Positions 16,706 through 24,557 of a DNA stretch of 42,183 nt are shown piece after piece (position 1 is the stretch's first letter; each line of letters opens with the position of its first letter). The stretch lies in NCBI GenBank assembly GCA_016932235.1, contig JAFGDF010000318.1, positions 1 through 42,183 of the forward strand. Reading direction: 5' to 3'. The notes under the pieces are model-generated. The model saw nothing but the letters and a program-made list of their open reading frames with translations. It ran no database searches and was not told the DNA's origin. The DNA is from Deltaproteobacteria bacterium (GTDB lineage: Bacteria; Desulfobacterota; DSM-4660; Desulfatiglandales; HGW-15). Made by a program: the position numbers and the translations under genes.

Positions 16706-17884
16706 TTATTTACCTGATGACTTACCTTTACTGCCCAGAAGATTATATACCAGTCTGGTAGTTACGGCTATTCCGTTGCTTGCGTTAAAAATAAGGTTTC
16801 TGAATGTATTTGACAGTTTCTCGTACTCTCTCTGAAAACCATCCGTATCGATCTTTTCGGTCTTCAGATCGGCCGAACCGAGCACTCCAGCACCCATGGG
16901 TTCATGGCCCATATCAAAGAAAGGCACCTTACCAAAAAAATCCTCTTTTTCCAGTGAAACGAGCGGAAAATCCCCTTTTTCAGTCCTGGTGACAACATCC
17001 GCATTCCCTTCACTGATCATGAATAAATCTTCTGTCGCGGACCCTTTTTTGATTACCTCCTTCTTCTCTTTTGAAACTTCAAAAGCAGTCCTCGGTTCAA
17101 CACAAATCTCTACAGCCCTGTCAGTAATCTTCTTGAACCTTCGGTCAAGACTGAGAAGGAATCGCCGGAAATCCGGTGATGTCAGAGTATATTCCCTTGC
17201 TAATCTCTCCGTATCAATCAGCCCCACCCATAAATCCTCCGCTGCCATAACGGTTGAGTTACGCGCATATTCTTCATATATCAGCGAGGTAAAAGTCCCT
17301 ATAAAACAACCCGTCCCCAGGCGACAAATCGTCATGGGACCTCCTGCCTTTGCCCTCGTAACTTCTGCAACACCTTCCAGGATTACCCAGATCCATTTGC
17401 CGTAACGGCCCTCCTTAACAATCTTATCCCCGGCCTTAAAGTCTTCTTCATTGACTATATAAGTGTAATCGGGAAATGGTCCCTTTAAGACAGGTAACGC
17501 CTGCCCTTTTTCCTTTCCCAGGGCCTTATCAAATGATGGCGGCCCGACCTTTTTAAGCATGCCGTCATCAAGCATTCTGAGCGCGTCCAGTACGATCTCC
17601 ATTCTTCCCTGCTTGACAACGCGGTCGATATTAACTTCCTCTTCGAGAAAATCAAATTTTCCGTCTGTCCACCCAAAAAGGGCATAGATGGCTTCTATCC
17701 CCCGTTTCTCATTACAAATCGCATTAATGGGATCGCCGTTTTTAAAATATATCTGTCCCGGTGATGGAGCGTACTGGCTTGTTATTTTAAGTATCCCCGA
17801 GCTGCTATTTCCTCCCAGTATCTGGAAAATATCCGCGAGGCCGATAAAACTCAGATTTCCGGCAAAGACTGATTTTTGTTCCAT
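16706..17884 (-). CDS. PATAN (DUF4388) + tandem cyclic-nucleotide-binding-like protein
   Basis: This 392-residue soluble protein starts with a PATAN/DUF4388 domain (about 5-115: LSFIGLADIFQILGGNSSSGILKI and GWTDGKFDFLE are typical). Two cNMP-binding-type beta-barrels follow (about 145-255 and 268-365), each with a G-rich strand-turn-strand. The canonical phosphate-binding cassette (FGExAL) is degenerate: FIGTFTSL in the first and FFGKVPFF in the second. Nucleotide binding is therefore doubtful. It sits 10 bp downstream of the MglA-type GTPase gene, so a role in polarity or motility signalling is likely. Confidence 0.8.
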   Translation of the reverse strand: MEQKSVFAGNLSFIGLADIFQILGGNSSSGILKITSQYAPSPGQIYFKNGDPINAICNEKRGIEAIYALFGWTDGKFDFLEEEVNIDRVVKQGRMEIVLDALRMLDDGMLKKVGPPSFDKALGKEKGQALPVLKGPFPDYTYIVNEEDFKAGDKIVKEGRYGKWIWVILEGVAEVTRAKAGGPMTICRLGTGCFIGTFTSLIYEEYARNSTVMAAEDLWVGLIDTERLAREYTLTSPDFRRFLLSLDRRFKKITDRAVEICVEPRTAFEVSKEKKEVIKKGSATEDLFMISEGNADVVTRTEKGDFPLVSLEKEDFFGKVPFFDMGHEPMGAGVLGSADLKTEKIDTDGFQREYEKLSNTFRNLIFNASNGIAVTTRLVYNLLGSKGKSSGK

Positions 17885-17894
17885 AAGATATTCC

Positions 17895-18509
17895 CTATTG
17901 TGACCATTTAAGTTCTTTTTGCAGATGTTGCAAGGTCAGCTGAAGGATTTTCTTCAGAGTTACTCCAACACCCGGTCCTTTTACTGCGCTTGCCTCAAAA
18001 GTTGGAACTTTGAGTTTGCTGTTCAAATCTTTTTCCATAACCTCGACCGGCAGTATGGGAATACCCTCATCTCCAAGATCCCGTTTATTAAACTGGATTA
18101 CCAGTGGAATTTTGAAAATGCTCAAATTCTGTTCCGCCAGATTACCCTGAAGATCTTTAAGAGACAGCAGATTTGCTTTTCTTCTCACTTCAAGAGAATC
18201 CGCGACAAAGACCAAACCATCCACATTTTTTAACACCAGTTTCCGCGTGGAGCTATATTTTGCCTGCCCGGGTACCGTGTATAGCTGAACCTTGACATCA
18301 CAACCCCTGATTTTACCGAGACCGATAGGAAGAAAATCAAAGAATAGAGTTCGGTCACCCTTCGTATTAATAGAAACCATTTCAGTGGTAGTATATTTTT
18401 TCCCGGTTTTATAAATGGTCTCCAGGTTTGTAGTCTTACCGCATCTCCCTGGGCCATAATAGACCAGTTTACATTCAATCACTCTTTCCTTAATATTGAA
18501 GACAGCCAT
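17895..18509 (-). CDS. mglA: MglA-family small Ras-like GTPase
   Basis: This 204-residue GTPase has P-loop GPGRCGKT at 19-26, a switch-2 VPGQ (79-82) in place of DxxG, NKRD at 141-144 for guanine specificity, and SAVKG as the G5-like motif. These mark the bacterial MglA group, polarity switches for gliding and type IV pili. No MglB (roadblock) partner is adjacent. Instead PATAN-cNMP, TPR-like and PilZ genes flank it. MglA-like proteins in deltaproteobacteria outside Myxococcus are often of this form, and motility is not proven. Confidence 0.9.
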   Translation of the reverse strand: MAVFNIKERVIECKLVYYGPGRCGKTTNLETIYKTGKKYTTTEMVSINTKGDRTLFFDFLPIGLGKIRGCDVKVQLYTVPGQAKYSSTRKLVLKNVDGLVFVADSLEVRRKANLLSLKDLQGNLAEQNLSIFKIPLVIQFNKRDLGDEGIPILPVEVMEKDLNSKLKVPTFEASAVKGPGVGVTLKKILQLTLQHLQKELKWSQ

Positions 18510-18535
18510 AAATCATCCCTAAATTCATTAATAAT

Positions 18536-19441
18536 CTAGTTCGCTATTATCTTTAAATCCAACGAATAATGACCCTTTTTCGGTCCTGACTCTATCTTCC
18601 CAAAACCTGAAACAATGCCTTTGGAGTTAAAAACAGCCAGGGGCGAACAGCACTGGATCTTTTCTAATTGCAGTCCTGGTTTGAAATAATCTCCCATGGC
18701 CTTCTTGTCAGCCCCTAAAATCAAGCTTACAGCGTTTCCCGCCTGAAATGAAACTTCCAATTCCATTTCCCTCCCCTTAAAAGGCCCGTCAGTAATCTCG
18801 ATATTTACAGAAGATAAAGGAAGCACTTCATCTTCCTGCTCAGGCGTTTTCTCACTCTCGACATCGGTCTCATCCATTGCCGGAATATCATGACTAACGC
18901 CTTTCTTATCCAAGATATCCCTTAGAAAATTGCTGAGATATCTCAAATCTCCCTTGGTAAGCTCATCCCGTGCCACCCATTTTTTCAACCTGGTGATAGC
19001 CACTTCCTCTGAGGCAAGAGAAAGATCGCACCGAAGCAGATTCATGGCTGCCATAAGCGGGAGAGGCCCGGCTTTGATCAATCTCTCCAGCTCCTTGACC
19101 GCTTTATCATATTGTCCGAATTTGGCCAGGGCCACGGCACTTTCTATGGCCGCCGTATCCTTATTTCTGGAAAATGAAAAAAGATTACTAATAAGATCCT
19201 GTACTTCCTGGGACAGATCAGGCCTCTCATCGGCCTCATCGATCTCCGTAATATTGTCGTTTACTACTTTTATCCTGCTCTTAATCCCATTTATAAGCTT
19301 TTTATCTTTAGAATAATGTTCATGCCCCTCGATAAATTCCAGCAGGGTCTCGTACTTCTGCTTGGCCTGCTTGAGCAGGCTCTGTTTTCTGTAAAGCTCA
19401 GCCTCTTTAATAGTGGTTTCAATATATTCCTTATCGCTCAT
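18536..19441 (-). CDS. TPR-like helical protein of the MglA operon
   Basis: This 301-residue protein has no recognised enzyme motif. Residues 1-55 form a helical hairpin (EAELYRKQSLLKQAKQKYETLL), and 95-160 look like one or two degenerate TPR units (ALAKFGQYDKAVKELERLI). An acidic linker (about 185-205) follows, then a beta-rich C-terminal domain (210-301: ITDGPFKGREMELEVSFQ). There is no signal or membrane helix. The position 26 bp before the GTPase gene suggests an effector or scaffold. The function is unknown. Confidence 0.7.
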   Translation of the reverse strand: MSDKEYIETTIKEAELYRKQSLLKQAKQKYETLLEFIEGHEHYSKDKKLINGIKSRIKVVNDNITEIDEADERPDLSQEVQDLISNLFSFSRNKDTAAIESAVALAKFGQYDKAVKELERLIKAGPLPLMAAMNLLRCDLSLASEEVAITRLKKWVARDELTKGDLRYLSNFLRDILDKKGVSHDIPAMDETDVESEKTPEQEDEVLPLSSVNIEITDGPFKGREMELEVSFQAGNAVSLILGADKKAMGDYFKPGLQLEKIQCCSPLAVFNSKGIVSGFGKIESGPKKGHYSLDLKIIAN

Positions 19442-19540
19442 TCTAATCTCTCATTATGGTGGTCATTTTGCGATTATGTTTTTCGGATAAGCGTGATTTC
19501 GCTTTCTTTCCTTCAGACTTATGTAAAATCAGTTTCCGCG

Positions 19541-19567
19541 AGCCTTTCGGACAAAATCCTACAGACT
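19541..19567. repeat. Possible degenerate REP-like hairpin
   Basis: On the plus strand AGCCT (19541-19545) and AGACT (19563-19567) can pair, counting one G-T. The centre is CGGACAAAATCC, close to the loop region of the hairpins at 20117 and 31804. It straddles the PilZ stop codon. The inner stem is short, so this may be chance. Confidence 0.3.
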
Positions 19568-19918
19568 TTCAGCCATTTCATCCTTAAAAATGACCGCGAA
19601 CTGCCGCAAAACCCTGGCCTTCTCCGCGTCCATATCAAGGAACTGGATTCCAGCTTCGCAATCTCCACTTTCTTTTTGACGGGTATAGGCGACTTTTCCG
19701 ATGAAATCCATGACATCCTCTTCCATACCTATGGAAAGAGATACGGAATATCGAGGATCAAGGGGAGCATGAGTTTCAAGCAGAATTCCACCCTCGCTTA
19801 CATCAAGGGTCCTGCCCATCCCCTGAGTGACAACCTCGCCATTTTCGTCCAGGCAGGAAAAAGCGAGAAGATTGTGAGAGTCTATCCTCTTATTTTTTCT
19901 TTTATCTTCCTGGTTCAT
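19559..19918 (-). CDS. PilZ-domain protein
   Basis: This is a 119-residue single PilZ domain that binds cyclic di-GMP. The N-terminal Arg-rich motif (KRKNKRIDSH) and the DVSEGG motif, fitting [D/N]xSxxG, are both present, so binding is likely. I choose the ATG at 19918 because AAGGTGG lies 5 nt upstream. The longer reading from GTG at 19927 would start within that ribosome site. It leads the minus-strand operon with the TPR-like protein and MglA (117-bp gap), linking c-di-GMP to a polarity or motility module. Confidence 0.86.
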   Translation of the reverse strand: MNQEDKRKNKRIDSHNLLAFSCLDENGEVVTQGMGRTLDVSEGGILLETHAPLDPRYSVSLSIGMEEDVMDFIGKVAYTRQKESGDCEAGIQFLDMDAEKARVLRQFAVIFKDEMAESL

Positions 19919-20116
19919 CTTACCCACCTTACGCTTATTCGCGATATGATCCCAAATCTTTATATGTTTATATATTATATCTTTACAAAATTAAAGTAAA
20001 TACCCGGATTTTTCGAAAAAGACAGAATTGAAAAAATATAGCTTGCCATTAGCTCAAATCTTTTTTAGTTATATTTATAATCAGGGGAAGAAAATATCCG
20101 TCAAACATTTTTCAGG

Positions 20117-20143
20117 AGCACCTCGGATAAAATCCGTCATGCT
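20117..20143. repeat. REP-like hairpin
   Basis: AGCA (20117-20120) pairs with TGCT (20140-20143) and CGGAT (20124-20128) pairs perfectly with ATCCG (20132-20136) around an AAA loop. The right half (TCCGTCA then GCTG) matches the hairpin at 31804. The changes keep the inner stem paired, as expected of a structured repeat. It lies in the gap between the PilZ operon and the HD-domain gene. Confidence 0.55.
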
Positions 20144-20216
20144 GCCGGGAGTTCCCAAGATAATTTTTTATCATATCACAAATTATTGAATTTAAATATC
20201 CCTGCTGTAAGGCAAA

Positions 20217-20457
20217 ATCCACCATCAAATCTGAGAAAATATCGTAATGGTGCTGGATTTTGGCATAACCCTGGCCACCAGCGACGTACCGGATGCAGGG
20301 CGCCAAGGAGCGACGACTGAGGCGTATAAGTAATACGCCGCAAGCTTGTCGAGAGCCTCCAGGTCGAACGAGAGAAGCGATCACGGGCAACGCAGCCCTT
20401 CGACTTCGCTCAGGGCCATGATCCTGTCGAATGGCAGATGGCGCCTTGATGGTGGAT
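20217..20457 (+). mobile_element. 241-bp MITE-like element, copy 1
   Basis: The element is bounded by perfect 12-bp terminal inverted repeats, ATCCACCATCAA (20217-20228) and TTGATGGTGGAT (20446-20457). It has the same length as copy 2 (24017-24257). Inside are a hairpin GGCGTAT-AAGTA-ATACGCC near 20326-20344 and the palindromic GCCCT...AGGGC near 20394-20415. There is no credible coding frame; small frames in it are not kept between copies. No clear target-site duplication is seen, though GTAAGG occurs just outside both ends. The rest of 19919-20549 is AT-rich and has no gene. Confidence 0.85.
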
Positions 20458-20549
20458 CAGGGTAAGGATCTTTTTTGATTTTACCATACAAATAGCCCAA
20501 ATTAAGTATTAAATATGTCAATCTTTTCCGGTTTGAATGGGATATCTGG

Positions 20550-21092
20550 ATGCTTGCATCAATTGAAAAATGCTTCGCACTTATGGAAAAATACAGGATG
20601 CCTGATAATATCAGGGCTCATTCAATTGTTGTTAAAGAGGTAGCAATATTATTAGCAGACGGAATCAATAAAAATGGGGCAAAGGTATCTCTTGAAAAAG
20701 TAATAACCGGCGCCCTTATGCATGATATTGGAAAGGCCTTGTGTTTTAACTCTCCCCATGATCATGCGATAAAAGGTATGGAGATCTGCATCCAAAATGG
20801 TTTGTATGAAATAGCTGATATCGTTGAAGAGCATATAACCCTTAAAAGCTATGACAAGAGAAGTCCGGTCTCCGAAAAGGAGATAGTGTATTATGCGGAT
20901 AAAAGAGTAAATCATGATAAAATCGTCAGTCTTGAGAAAAGGCTCGAGTATCTTATCGATCGTTACGCGATGAATCAAAAGGGACTGGAAAATATTATTA
21001 AGCAAAATTTTATTCGATGCAGGGAAGTCGAAGTTAAACTTTTCTCATATTTGCAATTCGATCCTGAAGATATTGCTGATATGATTGTATAG
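20550..21092 (+). CDS. HD-domain phosphohydrolase-like protein
   Basis: This is a 180-residue single HD domain with His24 (RAHSIVV), the His58-Asp59 doublet in MHDIGKAL, and His95 in VEEHITLKSYD. These residues form the metal site of the HDIG/YqeK-like superfamily. Members hydrolyse nucleotides or phosphodiesters such as diadenosine tetraphosphate or tRNA ends. The short length and YADKRVNHDKIVSLEKRLEYL segment are typical of small TIGR00277-type HD proteins. dsbD starts 41 bp downstream on the same strand. The substrate is unknown. Confidence 0.85.
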   Translation: MLASIEKCFALMEKYRMPDNIRAHSIVVKEVAILLADGINKNGAKVSLEKVITGALMHDIGKALCFNSPHDHAIKGMEICIQNGLYEIADIVEEHITLKSYDKRSPVSEKEIVYYADKRVNHDKIVSLEKRLEYLIDRYAMNQKGLENIIKQNFIRCREVEVKLFSYLQFDPEDIADMIV

Positions 21093-21133
21093 ATTACGGC
21101 TATTATTTAATTCACACAACTCAGCACACTAAA

Positions 21134-22909
21134 ATGTCAAAAAAATATACCTGGGCACTGCTCAATTTCCTCAGTATTTTCATCCTGGTTTACGATTCTC
21201 ACGCCACAGTTACGATAGATCTGTTTGAAACACCGGTCACATACCAGGCTGGAAAGAGTTACCCTGTATCTTTCCGCGTAAAGGTTTCAGAATCATGGTA
21301 CATACACGGAACAGGCGAAGCATCCGACTATCTTATCCCCACTGCCCTGTCTTTTAAAGAGACACCTGCGATAAAAATCAAGGAGGTCAGGTTTCCCGAA
21401 CCTGAGAAAAAGATATTTGACTACTCCAAACAGATACAGGACGTCTATGCAGGAGAGTTTCTTATAAAAGCCACCTTACTTATTAAGGAAAACGCTGAAT
21501 TAGGAAAACATTTGGTTAGAGGCACCTTAACATATCAGGCATGCTCTGATAAATCATGCCTCCCTCCCAAAACAATTTCTTTCGATATAAAACTCCAGGT
21601 CATTACGGGGGATGCCGTTACAGGGGCATCCGAATACAATCAGGATATCAGGATAATCAGCGGTAAGGATAATGAAAGACCTGACGCGGAAAAACTGGCC
21701 GGTCGCGGCATTTTTCTCTCAATCCTGATTTTTTTCCTTGCGGGCCTGGGTCTGAACCTTACACCATGCATCTACCCGCTTATTCCGATAACGGTATCCT
21801 ATTTCGGTGGAAAAAGCCGGGATATCGCAGGTAGTTCCCTATTACATGGAACAATATATATCCTTGGGATAGCAATGACCAATTCCTTTCTTGGGATCAG
21901 TGCCTCTCTTTCTGGAGAAATGATCGGGTCAGCCCTCCAGAATCCCTTCACCTTGATATTTGTTGCTGCTGTATTGCTTATCATGGGATCCAGCTTTTTC
22001 GGACTCTGGGAATTCCGGCTTCCCATGGGGGCGGCCAGGCTTGTGTCCGGGAAGTATCGAGGTTATTTCGGAACATTTTTTATGGGATTGACTCTCGGGA
22101 TAGTCGCAGCTCCATGTATAGGCCCATTTTTAATCGGTCTTCTAACATATGTGGCAAGCGAAGGAGATCCCTTAAAAGGTTTTATCAACTTTTTCGCGCT
22201 AAGTATAGGTATGGGTCTGCCTGTTTCCGTTCTCGCAATAATAACAGGATTCATGGACCGTCTTCCACTGTCCGGAGGCTGGTTGCTCTGGATAAAAAAG
22301 ATCATGGGATGGATAATGTTTATAATGGCATCCTATATGATTGGCCCTGTCATATCCGGATACGGAGGAAGGAATCTGCTTTTCATAATCGTTATACTCC
22401 TTGCAGGTGCTCACATGGGCTGGCTTGATAGGAACGGAGATAACCTAAAGAATTTCAAAAGGATCAAAAGGATCGCTGGCACTGTAATTATCTCATGCTG
22501 TCTGATATACCTGGCATTCAATCTGTCTGGGGAAAATGGTGTTAAGTGGGTGCCTTATTCTCCCGAAATGGTCGAAAAGGCTAATAACCGAAGAATGCCG
22601 TTAATCATCGACTTTTATGCCAACTGGTGTGAGCCGTGCAGAGAAATGGAAAGGAATATTTTCAGAGATCCTGAGATAGCAGCGCTGACCCAAAACCTGA
22701 CAGCCTTGAAAGTTGACCTCACCAGGAGAAATCAATCCCAAGATGAATTGCTCGGGAATTTTGGTGTCATCGGGGTCCCCACTTTGATATTCATAAATAA
22801 AGACGGCATCGAAGAGAGACAATTGAGGATTGAAGGATTAGCAAAAAAGAGCGATGTTCTCAGACACATGCGACTTATAAGCCATGTTCAGGATTCAAGG
22901 AATCCTTAA
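21134..22909 (+). CDS. dsbD: Thiol:disulfide interchange protein DsbD
   Basis: This 591-residue inner-membrane reductase carries electrons from cytoplasmic thioredoxin to periplasmic thiols. It has a signal peptide (1-24), a periplasmic alpha domain with the Cys pair in YQACSDKSCLPPK, eight or so membrane helices with the redox cysteines in LTPCIYPLIPI and AAPCIGPFLIG, and a C-terminal thioredoxin domain with CEPC at 499-502. All three functional units are present. It probably keeps c-type cytochrome or other periplasmic cysteines reduced, which fits the haem-c oxidase at the window start. Confidence 0.93.
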   Translation: MSKKYTWALLNFLSIFILVYDSHATVTIDLFETPVTYQAGKSYPVSFRVKVSESWYIHGTGEASDYLIPTALSFKETPAIKIKEVRFPEPEKKIFDYSKQIQDVYAGEFLIKATLLIKENAELGKHLVRGTLTYQACSDKSCLPPKTISFDIKLQVITGDAVTGASEYNQDIRIISGKDNERPDAEKLAGRGIFLSILIFFLAGLGLNLTPCIYPLIPITVSYFGGKSRDIAGSSLLHGTIYILGIAMTNSFLGISASLSGEMIGSALQNPFTLIFVAAVLLIMGSSFFGLWEFRLPMGAARLVSGKYRGYFGTFFMGLTLGIVAAPCIGPFLIGLLTYVASEGDPLKGFINFFALSIGMGLPVSVLAIITGFMDRLPLSGGWLLWIKKIMGWIMFIMASYMIGPVISGYGGRNLLFIIVILLAGAHMGWLDRNGDNLKNFKRIKRIAGTVIISCCLIYLAFNLSGENGVKWVPYSPEMVEKANNRRMPLIIDFYANWCEPCREMERNIFRDPEIAALTQNLTALKVDLTRRNQSQDELLGNFGVIGVPTLIFINKDGIEERQLRIEGLAKKSDVLRHMRLISHVQDSRNP

Positions 22910-22920
22910 TAAAGGATCTG

Positions 22921-23910
22921 TCACCATTTAATGAGGGCGCTTCCCCATGTCAGCCCCCCTCCAAAGACAGGAAGACATACAATATCGCCATCCTTTATGC
23001 TCCTGTCTCGCACAGCTTCATCAAAAGCTATGATACAGGAGGCAGAAGAGATGTTTCCATATTTGTTTATAGTGATATAAAATTTTTCCATGGGAATATT
23101 CAGCGTTTTGGCCATGGAATTAAACATCCTCTGGTTGGCCTGGTGAGGTATAAACCAGTCAATATCATCAACGGATATGTTATTTGTCCGCGCCGCTTCT
23201 TCAATAGATTCCACAAAACGTCTTACCGCCACCCTGAATGATGCGTTCGCATTTATAAGCCGCAGGGAATGCAGCCCTTTATCAACACTTTCATGGCTGA
23301 TAGGGGTTGTCGCCGAACCGCCGCCCGGGACAAGCAAATCCTGCCCATTTGCACCATCCGTATGGATATGTGTGGAAAGGACCTGGTGCCCGTCACCACC
23401 TTTTGTGATAATCGCCGCGCCAGCCCCGTCACCCCATAATACGCAGTTAGTCCTGTCGGTCCAGTCCTGAACCCTTGTCAATATTTCAGAACCAACTACG
23501 AGTGCGTTTTCGACTGCGCCGCAATTCATATATTTTATTGCCACGTCCATTGCAAACACGAAGCCGGAACATGCGGCAGTGATATCGAATGAAATCGCCC
23601 TGTGGGCTCCGAGTTTTCCCTCAAGCCAATTTGCGCCGGCCGGACAGCATGTATCAGGCGTGATTGTGCCCATAATAATCAAGTCAAGGTCCTCTGCACC
23701 CATTCCGGCCATTTCGAGCGCCTTTTTAGAGGCCTCTACGGCAAGATCTGATGCCGCGACACCGGGCTCTGCGACCCTCCTTTCACTTATGCCGGTGCGT
23801 TTGACGATCCACTCATCAGTGGTATCGAGGCCCATTTCCTGTAGATCTTTATTTGTCAGCACCTTACTGGGAACATATGAGCCGGTCCCTATTATCTTAA
23901 TGAAGTTCAT
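22921..23910 (-). CDS. fabH: 3-oxoacyl-ACP synthase III (KASIII)
   Basis: This 329-residue initiating condensing enzyme joins an acyl-CoA primer with malonyl-ACP. The catalytic triad is Cys114 (TAACSGFVFAMD), His256 (PHQANQRM) and Asn286 (NKYGNISSAS). The product starts MNFIKIIGTGSYVP, as in the family. The open frame reaches 23997, but I use ATG 23910, since the earlier part is non-conserved and contains the GGAGGG serving this start. It is not next to other fab genes, so it may serve an unusual primer or a secondary pathway. Confidence 0.92.
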   Translation of the reverse strand: MNFIKIIGTGSYVPSKVLTNKDLQEMGLDTTDEWIVKRTGISERRVAEPGVAASDLAVEASKKALEMAGMGAEDLDLIIMGTITPDTCCPAGANWLEGKLGAHRAISFDITAACSGFVFAMDVAIKYMNCGAVENALVVGSEILTRVQDWTDRTNCVLWGDGAGAAIITKGGDGHQVLSTHIHTDGANGQDLLVPGGGSATTPISHESVDKGLHSLRLINANASFRVAVRRFVESIEEAARTNNISVDDIDWFIPHQANQRMFNSMAKTLNIPMEKFYITINKYGNISSASCIIAFDEAVRDRSIKDGDIVCLPVFGGGLTWGSALIKW

Positions 23911-24016
23911 CTCTACCCATAACCCTCCATGAATTAACATTATCCGCCCACAGCGAAAAAACGTGGAAAGTAAATACCAAATGGTACAGAAAGTCAAGAC
24001 AGTTGTGCTGCCCCAA

Positions 24017-24257
24017 ATCCACCATCAAATATAAGACGATATAGTAATAGTTCTGGATTCTGGCGTAACCCTGGTCACCAGCGATGAGCCAGATGCAAGG
24101 CGCCAGGGAGCGACGACTGAGACGTATAAGTTATACGCCGCAAGCTTATCGAGAGCCTCCAGGTCGAACGAGAGGAGCGATTGCGGGCAACGCAGCCCTT
24201 CGACTTCGTTCAGGGCCATGAGCCCGTCGAATGGCAGATGGCGCCTTGATGGTGGAT
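24017..24257 (+). mobile_element. 241-bp MITE-like element, copy 2
   Basis: Perfect 12-bp terminal inverted repeats lie at 24017-24028 and 24246-24257. The length is exactly 241 bp as in copy 1, and roughly nine in ten bases are the same by eye. The central hairpin differs by A-to-T at its top (CGTATAAGTTATACG), which keeps it pairable. It lies between fabH and GAPDH and abuts a gene remnant on its right. The gap 23911-24557 otherwise holds only that remnant and non-coding DNA. Confidence 0.85.
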
Positions 24258-24258
24258 C

Positions 24259-24426
24259 AGGGGCTGGAAAGAAGGTATCGCAGGAAACTTCGTGAAATTA
24301 ACTCGCCCTGCAGCAATCAGCGGGGAATCATACAATGACGGGGAATTTGCTTATTATGATACGCCGGCCAAACACTCGGTAAAAACCGCCGATTTTTTTA
24401 AAGGCATCGGGGAAATTCTCCGATAA
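24259..24426 (+). pseudogene. 3' remnant of an unidentified gene, cut near the MITE
   Basis: Directly after the MITE a frame stays open with protein-like composition. It reads GWKEGIAGNFVKLTRPAAIS and ends TADFFKGIGEILR before TAA at 24424. The only internal start is GTG 24292, which would give 44 residues. The end loosely resembles the last helix of flavodoxin-fold reductases, but I cannot assign it. Most likely it is the tail of a gene whose 5' part was lost when the element or the adjacent rearrangement arrived. Confidence 0.35.
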
Positions 24427-24557
24427 AAAGTGCCTGAGCCCGCCTGCCGACGCCTAACAGGATTTGATTTGCTGCAAGACCGCTAAGCCGTCAACCTTGC
24501 CAATGCATTCTGCCAAGGTAAATGCCACTTGCAGGCAGGCACAAATTAGCAATACTC

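Noticed and set aside
19316..19999. 227-codon plus-strand frame
   Set aside because: It is antisense to the TPR-like and PilZ genes, which have clear family features and ribosome sites.
24025..24219. 64-codon minus-strand frame inside MITE copy 2
   Set aside because: It is not kept in copies 1 and 3, lacks a ribosome site and lies entirely within the element.
24263..24557. Possible tRNA or small RNA downstream of MITE copy 2
   Set aside because: No cloverleaf arms or T-loop motif could be found.
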